Below are positions 19,814 to 33,900 of a DNA stretch of 64,000 nt, piece by piece. Each line of letters starts with the position of its first letter. Position 1 is the first letter of the stretch. The translations under genes and the position numbers were made by a program. A model generated the notes under the pieces. The model was not told the origin of the DNA. It made no database searches and worked only from the letters and a program-made list of their open reading frames with translations. The stretch comes from Phallusia mammillata (taxonomy: Eukaryota > Chordata > Ascidiacea > Phlebobranchia > Ascidiidae): positions 42,889 to 106,888 of the forward strand of contig QLIY01000563.1 of NCBI GenBank assembly GCA_003260075.1, read 5' to 3'.

Positions 19814-21892
19814 ATGAAGATAGCAATGTTAAAAAGGTAAATATTTTTTGTTGTTTGTCATTTGTAAAGCATTTATAGTAACTTACCAGTAATGTGATGT
19901 TGTATTTGCAGGTTATTTCAGCCATGCAAGTTTATTGCATCACGGACCCTTGCTACAAATGCTGCATATCAAAAAGGACAGCAAGTTCATGGATATGAAA
20001 TAAAAAGGGTGTGTACATTTATGTTTTGTTTTAACAATTTGACAACACCATTGATTTTTGAAAAAATACAATTCTTTTTGCAAATTTTTTTTTTGCATTA
20101 TGTCTCAGTTTCTAACATGTCAACCCGTTACATAACAGTGTTGATGCAGCACTTATCCATTATTTGTGCCCACCTTATTTTTTTTACTTTCAACTTCTCC
20201 ATGTGTGCTTGCTATGATTTTTTTCACGGAGTATACACAACTCTTTAACAATTGAACAAACTAGGTTAGTGTAAATAAACTAATCTTTTCGAACATTGTT
20301 AGGTAGCAGACATTTCTGAGTTCTCAATGACTGCAATTGAACTGGAGCATTTAAAAACAGGCTGCAAACATTTGCATTTGATCAGAGACGATTCTAATAA
20401 TGTTTTCAAGTAAGTTATTACTTCGTTAAGGGTAAATTGGATACATTTACTATATCCCTGAACAACATAGAAACAAAAAGTGAAAACTTAATAGCATTTT
20501 GGCATGAATCTTTTCCATTGTGCAAAGTACCATAATAATTTTCATCTTCACCATTTAGTAGATAGAACAAGAAAAGTGAAAATTTCGTTTATTGCAGATT
20601 TAATTATTTTCTTGAATACAAAATGGTAGTTAAAAACATATTACTACCTTATTATTACCAGAATAGAATAGTTACATGGATACTGGATTGCATAAACTGA
20701 ATGATACTGTGTTTTGATTGATTGCCTATAGTGTCTCACTTCGCACAACACCGATGAACAGTACAGGAGTGGCTCATGTATTGGAACATGTTGCTTTGTG
20801 TGGTTCTGAGAAGTTTCCAGTGCGAGATCCTTTCTTTAAAATGCTTGATCGTTCCATGTCAACATTTATGAATGCACTTACAGGTGTGGTGTGGGTTTTT
20901 TATACATTTTATACTCTTACTACACCTTTTTATGCGAGTTGTGCAGCAATATCACGGATTTAAAAACATTAAAGCATAAAGAAATTTGACAAAAAAATTG
21001 GTATACCATTTTTGGGTTTTAAGATGAACATAAATTCATAACTGGGATAAGCCCTGAAGTGTCTATGCAGACCAGCGATCACGACACACTCATATATAAA
21101 TCACAGTACACCAGGCCCCCTGAAGGCGCCGTACCTTTGGTGGGATTCGAACCCACGACAGTAGTCTTTTTTATTTTGGGGTTTTATTTTAACTATTCTC
21201 ATATATTTTTTTGGTGCTTCTGCTGATTTTTTTGTCAATTATTGTATTATCAGTGTTGTGAAATCGGGTTCTAAGTCCCATTTCACTTAATTTGAAAAAA
21301 CTGACTTCAAGTCAAAAGGAAAAAAAGCCCTCATGTTGCCCCTGCACAATCTGCTTTTTAAAATCGCTTTATAGAAATCGCCCAAAAGTAAGTGATGTCA
21401 AAAATATCAGGAACGGATTTCACAAAAAAACCTCTATCTTGAAAAGTGTTACTCCCGTCATCTTAAGTTTAGTTTGATTTGCTTACAGTCGCTACTTTTG
21501 CACACACACAAAAACAAAGGTATGTTTTTAAAGGTCCTGATTACACCATGTATCCACCCCCCCCCCTATCTTGAAAGTGTGACTCCATCAAGTTTAGTTT
21601 GATTTGCCTACAGTCGCTACTTTTGCACACACAAAAAACAGAGGTATGTTTTTAAGGTCCTGACTACACCATGTATCCGTTTTCTACACAAAACCCAAAA
21701 GACTTCAAAAACTTGATGTCAGTTTATCTAGATTCTGTGTTTTTCCCACAAATAAGAAAGCTGGACTTTTTGCAGGTAATTTTGTATATATTGTGAAGTT
21801 TTCAAAACAACTTTGACATGTTTTTCTTTGCCATGCAGGAAGGTTGGAGATTGGAACATGAAAATAATGAAGACCCAACTTCACCAATTACT

Positions 21893-21966
<74 letters not shown>

Positions 21967-24900
21967 AATGCATATTCTAATTGTCAGAAAATCATGAAAG
22001 ACATTTAACCACAGGACAGTTAAAAACAAATGGGCACTTGCCAAAAAAATGAATAGACACTTGGAAGTCATCTTTACTTATAGTTAGCATGTGTAGCAGG
22101 TAGCCCCCCCCCCCAAAATGCATATTCTAATTGTCAGAAAATCATGAAAGACATTTAACCATAGGACAGTTAAAAACAAATAGACACTTGCAAAAAAATG
22201 AGTAGACACTTGGAAGTCATCTTTACTTAAAGTTAGCATGTGTAGCAGGTAGTGGTGTGGGTTATTTAAATTTTGACAGAACTTTTTTTATGCTAATATT
22301 TTTTGTTTTTGTAAAATTCATTTCCAAGCATTTAATATTAATTTTTAATTAAGCTGCATTTAAGAAAATTTGCATTGTGTCATTTTGTTGACACATTTTT
22401 TCATGTAGAACTGCTGTTTGTTGATATTTTTGCCAAACAAAGTTAAAACAAAAACTGTTTTTTCTCTCAAGGCGGATGCTTCATATTTATTCGGAACTGC
22501 GCTGATGAACCAACTTTTACCAGATCACACTTATGGTGTTTGTAGTGGTGGTAAACCAGATAAGATATTAGACTTAACTTGGGAAGATTTAAAGAACTTT
22601 CATGCAGGACATTACCATCCCAGCAATGCCAGGTAGTTAAGTTGAATTAATAGTTGCTGTTAGTCACATTTGTCTGAAGCAATGCTTTTGATTTCACCTC
22701 AATGTATTTTTTTTCTGTGTGTGGTGAATAATAATGAATCACAGGCCAGTTACACATTGCAAGTGGTCTTTAAGGTTTATATACATATCCATTCAATTGC
22801 AGAAAGGCTTGGGAATTGCTTGTTAGATTAACCAATTTTGTATGCATATACATGTACAGTATATACATACATATATATCTTTAGAAGATATGGAAGTTAT
22901 GTATATTTACTGCTGCTGTACAAAATATGTTTTCAGTTTTATTACATACGGAGACATGCCTATGGAAAACCATCTGCAACAAATTAACGAAGCTCTACAG
23001 AGGTTTGAAAAAATCAACCCTGGCACTGAAGTACCATTGCAAACTAAATGGAGTGGACCAGTAAGTTTTACACACAACAAGTTTAACTTGTTACCTAAGA
23101 CTGCTGCTTTTGTCATTTTGATGTCATGCCATTGACATTGTGTAGTGTGTTAAATGTGTAACGATGTGTTTCTTGGTAGAAAAATGCTTTTTACCAATTT
23201 GAAATTTGCAGAAATCATCGAGCATAACTTGCCCTCCAGATGAACTGGCTGCAAACCCAGAAAAACAAACCACATTCGCTGTGTCCTATCTTTTGCCAGA
23301 GTATGGCTGTATATCTTTACTTTTATCATTCAAAAGCTTTAGCGTTTTGGATCAAAGCATTTGTGTGTTAACTGATTTTATTTTCTGCACTCAGTGGGCA
23401 ATTTTTTTTCACCTAACACATTTTGTGATGTAAAAATGAAATAGTGACACTTTATTTTCGAAACCATACCGGATTGTTAGGAAATGTGCCTTTGACAACA
23501 AAACTTAATAATGTAGAGTGAAAGTGTTTGGAGATTCTGACATCATAGAAAAACATTTCTTATGGTTTTACAATTTATTTTGCTTGGTGAAAGAAAACAT
23601 TACAAAACATATGCACTGAAATGTCCACAAAGCCAGAAGTCTGTGCAACTTTCAAATAATTTGAAGTGCAAAGTAGTAGATGGCACAATTGGTGGACTCG
23701 CTGCAGCTACATGGTTTTATATTTGTGTATTTGATATTTCAGATCTTCTAATATTCAGGAAACCTTCATAGCTTCCATTATTTGTAACTTGCTCATCGAT
23801 GGACCAGCTGCTCCACTTTACAAAAGTTTGATCGAATCGGGTCTTGGTTCAGGGTATTCCCCACAATCAGGTGGGTAAGAAAAGCGTCTAGAACAGCGGT
23901 TCCCAAACTGGGGTCCGCGGACCTTTAGGGGTCCGTGAAGCAATTTTGCGGGGTCCGCGAAAAGGTTGACGTGCCTCTATAATCTTATTTGGCGTGAATT
24001 TGTGTCACTGAATAGGTTTAAATCAAAGTACAATTAGAGATCCACTGCCTCCATTACTATACGATAGATAGCCTTTATTGCACGACAACTATCAAGAATG
24101 CAATTGTTTGCGCACTATCGTAATGTTTTCTGTCTTGTCTGTGATGTCACAAACCGTCTTTGGATGGTTGTTATGTGTAATTTTGCATACCTAATAAGCA
24201 AAATTCTGTAAATCAACTTTAAGGTCCGCGAGTCCTCGATATAATGGCAAAGTGACCGTTTTGAAAAAAACAATGAAAAAGTTTGAAAACCACTAAGTTA
24301 GAAAGTTGTTACATTAAAAAGAATCGTGACTGCACTAGTGTACTATAAGAAACAATGGTTCATTTTTCCTATAGCATGTTTTGATTTTTATAGGGCCGCG
24401 AAATATCAAAATAATTGCAAAGGGTCCACCAGGCAAAATTTTTGGAAAAGTTTGGGAACCGCTGGTTTAGAATCTAGATTAACTTTTTTTTCTGTTTACT
24501 ACATTATTTGTGGGATTTAATATAAAACTCTGAACTTAGCTGCTCTCAAACCATACACAAGTGTTTTCGAAATTACTGATAGATGACGCTAAGACTATGA
24601 ACAAAAAATTAAAGTGAAATTGTGTGAAAATGCTTCCAGGACTATTAGGGAGGGGCTGAGGTTTATGATAAAACGAACATTAAAACTAACTTGAAAACTT
24701 AGTTTCTGATCTTTAATTTAGTCCCTCAGGCAGAAATATTTGTGCTCTTTACGCCATCTATCGAAATTTAACAAACGGGGGGGGGGGATCTAGATTAACT
24801 TTTTTTTCTGTTTACTACATTATTTGTGGGATTTAATATAAAACTCTGAACTTAGCTGCTCTCAAACCATACACAAGTGTTTTCGAAATTACTGATAGAT

Positions 24901-27900
24901 GACGCTAAGACTATGAACAAAAAATTAAAGTGAAATTGTGTGAAAATGCTTCCAGGACTATTAGGGAGGGGCTGAGGTTTATGATAAAACGAACATTAAA
25001 ACTAACTTGAAAACTTAGTTTCTGATCGTTAATTTAGTCCCTCAAGCAGAAATATTTGTGCTCTTTACGCCATCTATCGAAATTTAACAAACGTTTGAGT
25101 TTCTCACGTTAATAACCCTACCCATTTTTTCAGGATATCATTCCCACCAGAAAGAAGCAATTTTCAGCGTCGGTTTACAGGGGATTTCCCCGGATGACGT
25201 GGACAAGGTTAAGGGGCTGATCGAAAAAACGATGGATGAAGTGTCAAGGTAGCATGCATTGTGTGCAGCACGTTTAAATGGAGTGGAATTGCCCAAGTTG
25301 TCCTTTGTAGTGGCTAGTGTGCCTCCTCGGAATAGTATCGAACAAAATCAATGTCATTATAAAAAAAAATTAACTTCTCTTTTTTTGCAAATTTCTTTTT
25401 TATTACGTTGTAAAATCTTTAATTTTAGGCCTGATTCAGCCATCTGTTGGTTAAAACTGGGCTCTGGCACTTTTACAATTCTAAAAATATAAATGAAAGA
25501 GCACTATCTCAGGGAAAGAATAAGCGCCGACGATGTTTTAATACAGCGTCCTTAGTAATTTAGGCCACAACTCTCCCCCGGATGTTCTGATACTTTGTGT
25601 TTTTTTTTGGAGTCTTTGGTTTTAAGTATAGATGTACCGAATATTCGGTTTGCCGAATTTATTCGGCCGAATCGGTCNGCTTTTTGACACCCCCCCCCCT
25701 CGGCCGAATCGAAATTTCGCCGATTCGGTACATCACTAGTTTTAACAACAAAACCAAAAATAAAAAAATTAAAGTTAAACTTGCCTAACGCCTTACTTGT
25801 GTTTCTTTGATTACCCGGTACACATAGTCTATAAACAATGTGACGTATACATTTATCACGCAATTATTACGTCACAGAGACGGTTTTCCACGTGACCGGG
25901 TGGACGCCATCTTGCATCGCATCGAGTTGCAACAAAAACACCAGAGCAGTCAGTTTGGGTTGGGATTATCCTTCGTAAGTTTTTACAAAAATATGCTTTC
26001 AGATTTTGTACATTTTACTTTTTAACATTTCAGCTTATTTTTATATATTTTTAAAAAACGGATTTAATGTAATTCCCAGGTAACACAGGTTATTTACAGA
26101 ATAAAAATATTAAACATTATCATACAAGCAACACAAAAAATGTGGCATATTCTATAACGTTGTCTGAATTGTAAATCGGGCCGGGCTTTTCGGGCTTTGG
26201 TTTCTTCAAAAAAACGGACCTCATTCGGGCCTGACTTTACACTCTGTGTCAGTATTCTTTTTGAATAAATTTACCTAGCCAAGTAGCCGGTTGTTGGACC
26301 TGACCTAATGTCAAACAGCCTTAAAATGCCACGTTCAAGATCATTTGTCTATTGTGTTATCTTGGTCTTTCCTAAGACTTCAATGTCTTGGTCTGTCAAT
26401 CAAACTTTCGGACCTTAACGGGCTTCTCAAAACGATTCGGGTTCGGGTCGGGTTTCCGGCTCCAATTTCAGGCCCGTTTACAACTCTGGACCTTATCATC
26501 AAAAATGAAATCATCATTTAGTAGTTTACTTGTGTCTACAACGTAAAATAATGCATGGTTGTATTACGTCACAACGTTTTTAACGTCATGAATGTCTTTA
26601 GAACGTCATGCCTACGTGGCAACACGGTGCAGACCCGATTACGTCACTAAAAGTGGATTCGATGGTGACTTCATTTCGCAAACAAATGGACGAAGACCCG
26701 GAGTTTTTGCAGAAAAAATGTGTCCAGTATTTTACGGTGGGATTTTGATGTCTTTGTGCTAAAACAATTTGCTATTGACATTTTTGTAAGAGCAGTTGGC
26801 GATTTCCGTTTATGCTCAATTAACATTTTTCACAATACTCAATATAAAACACTACTTAAATGTAAATAACGCATAGTACGCAAGGTCCAATGCCTTTATA
26901 CCGAATCATCCGGTCACTTAGCATTCCTTCCATATGGCAAGGCGTAGGCTAAACAAATCTAGCCTATAGTGGGATTCGAACCCGTGACGCAATTTATTTC
27001 TAGGCCTCACGCTCAACGAACTGAACCACACAGGCTGACTGGAGAATCCGCCGAAAGTCATTAACATAAGTTGTAAATAACTCATTGACTATTGTACAAC
27101 AAAGTAAGAAGCAATTAAATAATAGTTTTCTACATTTATAATTCATTTTTTATTCAAATTACTTAGGATCAGAACCCAACTGTTATGATCCACATAATAT
27201 GAAGAGGTACCGCTAGGATAAGTTTAGTTTTTTCGTTATTTCGTTATATGTGAAATTGTTAAGTAGACTGTTTTGCGTAAATATGAATTTTTTGGTTTAC
27301 AGGCAAATCAGCACCGTCACTGCCTGATGATGTCACCTGACCCTAAGTACAGCGAATCGCTAGATGGCGCTGAACGAGAGAAATTAAATTCCAGAGTGGG
27401 GGAATTAAGTACAGACGACAAGGATCAGGTTTACGAACAGGTAAAAATTTTATAAAAATAGCTTCAACATTATTTTATTTTTTTGAAAAATTGCCCTTTT
27501 TTAGAAACTCGGTCTACTTGCAATACCTAATATCTAAAAGAAAATACAGCAATAAACATTTTTTTTTAAATACGTTTCCTTTTCCAAGGGTCTTGAGTTG
27601 TCACGTGAGCAACAAACGCCAAGTGACGTCACATGCCTTCCGACCCTTCACGTCACCGACATTCCTCGCATCCAACAAAATTATGAAGTCATGCTCCATC
27701 AAAAAAGTATGAGAGAATACTAAAACCATTTAGACTAGCAAATTTCCAAACTACCCGCGTTTCTACGGTCTGCCATAGCGAAACAGGGACTCTTTTTTAA
27801 ATTTATTGCCAAGATTTGGCTTAAAAAATGCCTAAAACTGCAAAACACTCCCATATTAAAATATTTGTTTTTTGTGTAGGCGACCAACCTCTCGTTGTCA

Positions 27901-30900
27901 CGTGCTCCCAACCGACCAATGGGATCACGTATTTTGACGCCATGTTTCCTGTGAATGAACTCAATGAGGATTTAAAACCTTATCTACCATTGTTCTGTGA
28001 AGTTCTCACGCAGTAAGTATCCTTGTCACATAATTTTTCACAAGTGAATTTGTTTCATAAGTTTTTACAAGTGATCCCATCACATAAGTTTTCCCAAGTG
28101 ATCCCATCACATAAGTTTTTACAAGTGATCCCATCACATAAGTTTTTACAAGTGATCCCATCACATAAGTTTTCACAAGTGATCCCATCACATAAGTTTT
28201 CACAAGTGATCCCATCACATAAGTTTTTACAAGTGATCCCATCACGTAAGTTTTCACAAGTGATCCCATCACATAAGTTTTTACAAGTGATCCCATCACG
28301 TAAGTTTTCACAAGTGATCCCATCACATAAGTTTTCCCTAATGATCTTTCAAGTAAGTTTTCACACGTTATGCCATCACATAAGTTTTCACAAGTGATCC
28401 CATCACATAAGATTTCACTAATGATCCTATCACATAAGTTTTCACAAGTGATCCTGTCACATAAGCTTTCATTAGAACTTTATTCACATAAGTTTTCACA
28501 AAGGATTCTTAAGCAGTGCTTAAGTTTATTTGGACTAAAAAAAATATTGACTTACCTGGTAATAGACTTTACTTTGAACACTGATTTTGACTCTTGCTGA
28601 TTCGCATCTCAAGAAACATCGAACTGGAAAAAGAAAACAAAAATGCCAAAAATCTTTCACAGAATGGGAACACGAAACACCGATTACGTCACTTTCTCTC
28701 AACGCGAAGACAAATGCTCGGGTGGCCTGAGCGCGTCTGTGATGTCACATGGTTGCCACAGCGACGCGATGACGTCAGAGACGGCGCTTCGTCTTCACTC
28801 GCATTGTTTGGATCGAAACATGGACGCCATGCTCGAGCTTTGGCGGGAAATCTTCAGCCAGTACGTTGTGATTGGTTGATTGCTGATTTAAATCGACCAA
28901 TGGAATTGTTTTGCTGTCACATGTTTAAATTTTGCTAAAACAATTTAAAAAAATGGTATACATTCTTGTTAATGTTGGTGTGTTTTTAAACATGTGGATT
29001 TTATGTTTTCTATGAATTTTACCACTTTCAGGGTTACATTTGAAGACAGCGTTCGACTACAGACGCTAATTCGTCAGAGCGCTCAGGAACTGACCAATAG
29101 CGTGTCGTATAACGGTCATGTGTTTGCCATGAGAAGCGCTGCTCAGTATCTGTCACCTTCGGCTGCTTATACTGAAAGATTTAACGGTGAGAAAGCAAGT
29201 AGAGCTGCTAACACAAGAACCGACAACAGAAAAAGTTTGCTGAATACCATTAGATGGCGTAAAGAGCGCAGTTGTTTAAATTAACAGTGGGGTAGGGTTA
29301 GTATCTAAACTCATCATTAGAAATTAGGTTTTTATCAGTTTTATTGATGTTATAGAACCTCATCCCAACCCTGGTAGCCCTAACCGTCAGCATTTCCATA
29401 CAGGACTCTGCTTTCAAATATTCGCAAATGCTCTTTGACCAATCTATATTTAGCAAACTTTGTCTGATGTACGAATTTCCCCGAGTAAATGTTTCGCCTT
29501 TTTGCTTTAAACGAAATTTCAAGGAAAATTTACTGACACCATACCTAACGGAAGACCCACATTTAACTAATTTTCGATAGGAGGCGCAGGGAGCACTTGT
29601 CAGATTTAAAACGATGTATCTCCAAAAATGCTCACGGTTAGGGCTATTAGGGTTGGGGTAAGATATTAGCATTTAAATTTCAATAAAACTAGCAAAGAAC
29701 TTAGTTACTATAAAAACTTATTTCCCAACCCAACCCCTCTTTAGCCGCTAAATAAATAATTCAGCTCTTTACGCCACCTTGTGAAAGTGGGTCTCTGTTA
29801 ATAGCTCTACCAAATTTCAAGAGCTACCGTAAACTGTTGACTCATGCGAAATATGCTGACTTGCATTATGACGTATGCAGGTCTCACTCAAGTCAACTTC
29901 ATGAAGGAAATCGCAGAATCCCAAAACGTCGATGACGTCATAAACAAGTTGCGTCAAATTGCGTCATACGCTTTGTGTCGCTCGGGGGCGCGCTTTGCCC
30001 TTCACTCCACGCCTGACTTTATGACGCAAGCAATGACGTCATTGGACGGTTTGATTGCTGATATTCCGGCAGAGACACAACAGATGTTCAAAAGTAAGTC
30101 AAGTTTACTAGGGATGGGCCGAGCCGAGACAGAACCCGAGTACTCGGTACCGAGCATCGCTGTTTTTGATGCTCGATGCTCGGCCGAGCAGTTGCACAAA
30201 CTTACCCGAGCATTAAATTTGTACATTCATGTCCATTTATACGAAACTAGTGTTCGAAAGGGTATCCAAGAACAAAAATGACTGTTTTATTAAATGCGTC
30301 AGATGTTGGAATAACGTGTATTTCTGGGGTCTGTACAGTTTAATCGCTGGTGACGTAAGGGTCCTAGGAAAGCTAAAAATAAAGCTGGAATTGGAAATGT
30401 TTGTGACGTCACTATGCACCGAGCGTGCTCGACCAAACAGAACATTTGCTGTTTTGGCACATACCTAAAGTTTGCACATTAAATCAAGTTGCTTGTTTTT
30501 GGGGGGGTTCGAGTCTGTTTGTATTGTACGTTAAGATAAAGTTAACGTATGCTTAGTAAGATTAATTTTACTTGAATTCAATAAAAGTTGACAATAACTT
30601 TTGTTTGGCAGGCGATTTTGTGACGAAAGGAGTTCTTACTAGTCTACAAGACAACAAAATCCAATCCCTTGTGCGTTGGAATAACTTTGAAGCTGCCCCC
30701 CCCCCAACTTTTGTTTGGCAGGCGATTTTGTGACGAAAGGAGTTCTTACTAGTTTGCAGGACAATAAAATCCAATCTCTTGTGCGTTGGAATAACTTTGA
30801 ATCTAATATCAATCCTCTAACCAGGTGCGTTCTGTTGTTTCTTGGTTTCTCTTGCTTATGCCACTCTTAAAACAACGATCGACTTTTGATTTAGTTTGTA

Positions 30901-33900
30901 CGATTTCGTTTTAACATCAAGAAAATTCAGTGTGAAAACCACTAAATTTGTCGCTGTGTTTTAATTGTTTTACGAAAACAAATGCATTTCGCTTTTATAA
31001 GCATCATCAGTGCCTTATTCAAATAGAATCCTGATTTTAATGACCCTTAATCGTCGCAGTTGCTTTCCTTGAAAGGAGACCCCCCCCCCAATTCAGTGTG
31101 AAAACCACTAAATTTGTCGCTGTGTTTTAGTCATTTTACGAAAACAAATGCATGTCGCTTTTATAAGCATCATCAGTGTCAGAATCCTGATTTTCATGAC
31201 CCTGAATCGTCGCAGTTGCTTTCCTTGAAAGGAGATGTCAATAATAAGAAAAGATTTACTTCGTCGTTTTAACATGTTAGAATGTTTCACATCTAATTCA
31301 TCGTAAGCGCAGCTAAATTATCATAATGGCACATTACGAACTTTGACAAAGAATTATAACTAAATCGCATTGTTTTTTTTTACAAATTATTTCCAACTTT
31401 ACACGAAAAAATCCAAGCTTGATCTAATTTTCATTGTCGTCGATCATAATGTTTTTGCAAAAGCCGTTTATAGCAGTTTTTACCCAAATTTTGCCCATCC
31501 CAACTTTTCAACTCTAACTTTTGAACTGTTGGTTTATTACAGAATCGCCACGTTCCTTTTTTACTAATTTTACACGCAACAATCCAAGAATAGTCTGCTC
31601 CATTTCTGATTTTACTTGTGTTTTTCATTATGCTTGATCCATCTTGTTACGTTAGAATACATCAGGAGCTTTCTTTACCAGTCAACTTCGTGTCCATGGG
31701 TGTCCGCACAGTGGCGCCCTACTCCCATGCTGACGCTCCAACACTTCGTGTGCTTGCTCGTTTGATGACCACAAAATTCTTACACCGTGAAATCAGGTAT
31801 TTACTATTAAAAATATTTACTATGCAAACCACTGACAACAGTTTTTACTCGTAAAACACGTAAAGTGTGTTGCGAATTTCACAGCTATAGCTTCGCGCAG
31901 CATTCAGTTGCCCTTAGGTTTTTGCAACTTAAGAAACTGGTAGGGAATATAATAAATTGCTATGTTTTATCCGACTTGTTTGAAAATACTTAAGGTTGGT
32001 AGTTCGAACCCATCTTTTCAGTTTTGTAAACAGTAAAATCAAAAAACCCCCCCCCCGTTGCCCTTAGGTTTTTGCAACTTAAGAAACTGGTAGGGAATAT
32101 AATAGATTGCTATGTTTTATCCGACTTGTTTCAAATGCTTGTACTCAAGGTCCTAACCCTAGCCCATCTTTTCAGTTTTGTAAACAGTAAAATCAAAATA
32201 TACTTGTTACAGGGCCTGATTAAGTTGTAAGGGGTTCTGGCTATAATTCGGAAAAGGGGCTTATCCATATTCATATTAATACATAAAATTGTCGTTAATA
32301 CGAAAAAATACCAAGAATTGGGGGCTCCCGGCTATGTCTCATTTAGCACATCCTTAATGCGCCATTGTTACGAAGTTTGTTTTATGTTTACGATAATCCG
32401 ACACTCATTGCTGGTTTGTGATTGGCAGAGAAATGGGCGGGGCATACGGGGGCGGGGCTCGATACGACGGCGACGGAGTTTTCCGTTTTTACTCCTACCG
32501 AGATCCGAACAATATCCGCACGGTGTCGCGATTCCTGGATTCAGTCACGTGGGCGCGCGAGGGCAAGTTTGAGTCACGTGATATCGACGAAGCGAAGTTG
32601 GCGGTGTTTCAGACGGTGAGCAAAATTAGGTTATAAGTTCTTTCATTTTTTGCCAAGTACCCTCCCTGCAGACAGTGCACACTGTTTTTGACCTATGGGA
32701 GTAACAGGCAGAAAAATGCCTTACCAATTCTGTTTAATGCCACAACTGGGCACAAACCACAGAGAAAACTGGATCACAATGGACAAGCAACTGTTTGGGA
32801 ACCAAAGTGATTTCGGCTCAGTGGGACTATATGTGGTGATAGTGCACACTGTTTTACCCTGTAAGGTCTCATTAGTGCAGCTGGTGACGATAAACTGCAT
32901 ACAAATATATTCATAAGTGCCATAAGAAGTATACTGGCTTCAGTAAAAAGACGAATTACTATATTTTTAACATTACTCATGTCATAATAATATGTGACTA
33001 TGTCAGACACCAAATTTGAAATCAACAAAAAATCATATTCTTTCACCCCCAGATCGACTCTCCAGTGTCACCAAGCGGAAGAGGACGTAACATTTTTATT
33101 TCGGGCCTTGATGACGTCACCAGGCAACAACATCGCGACCTGCTGCTAGGTGTCGACAAAGAGCAGCTTATCAGTGCGGCAAATGAGTGAGTAGCCGTTT
33201 TAACAGGGTTTTATTTTTACTCTTTTTAATGCTAAAGTTTAGGAAACATAAAACATAAAAATTAGTTCAAAAACTGATATTTTCATGGCCTTTCATTCCT
33301 CAACTGTTCGAAAATATGACAACAAAATTTAGTACCGTAATTCGGGCAGATTTTCTTCATGCAATGCGGTTTGCAAAGATCATAATTAAGTCTCTATTAT
33401 TGTTTCAAGACCTATTCACACCTGTTTTTTTGCACGTTCGTAGCGGGTTGTGCAACCAATTTTGTCAAGTCTACCGTGGCACTGCTAAGTTTTTTTTTCA
33501 AATTTGTTTGATTTAGCAAGAGAGTTAGCTAAACCTGCTGTGTGCAACAATGTGCAATTTCGGTTCATTGGATTAGGAAAATTATCCGTGGAAAAATTAA
33601 TTCCTTCTTTAGGTGATCATGACTTTTTATCATCCCGTTTTTCTGCAAACCCAAATCCGATTGTGCAACAAATGTCGTGGAGCGCTTTCGATTTAAAATT
33701 GCCTGAATTTACCAGCTGCTGTAGATATTCTATGCATAATTTGTCAAATTTCTTCCAAAATGGATTTGTTTTTATCTTAAAATTCCTCGCAATTGATGTC
33801 ATATGTTTATCACGTGATCATTTGTCATCGTCATTTTTTAAAGGTACCTCGACGAGTCACGTGACACCAGCGTTGTCGTCATCGGACCGTCAGATGAAAA

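Noticed and set aside
28006..28397. Long frames encoding MGSLVKTYV or SHKFSQVIP repeats
   Set aside because: Intronic 27-bp minisatellite; openness follows from the period being divisible by three.
28023..28500. CRISPR-like array
   Set aside because: Direct tandem units without unique spacers, in a eukaryotic intron.
28594..28938. 114-residue plus-strand frame over 28663-28860
   Set aside because: Wrong frame of PITRM1 exon 17; the adjacent frame carries the conserved protein with correct splice phases.
29298..29672. 124-residue minus-strand frame
   Set aside because: Lies inside the MITE at 29200-29812 with no transposase motif.
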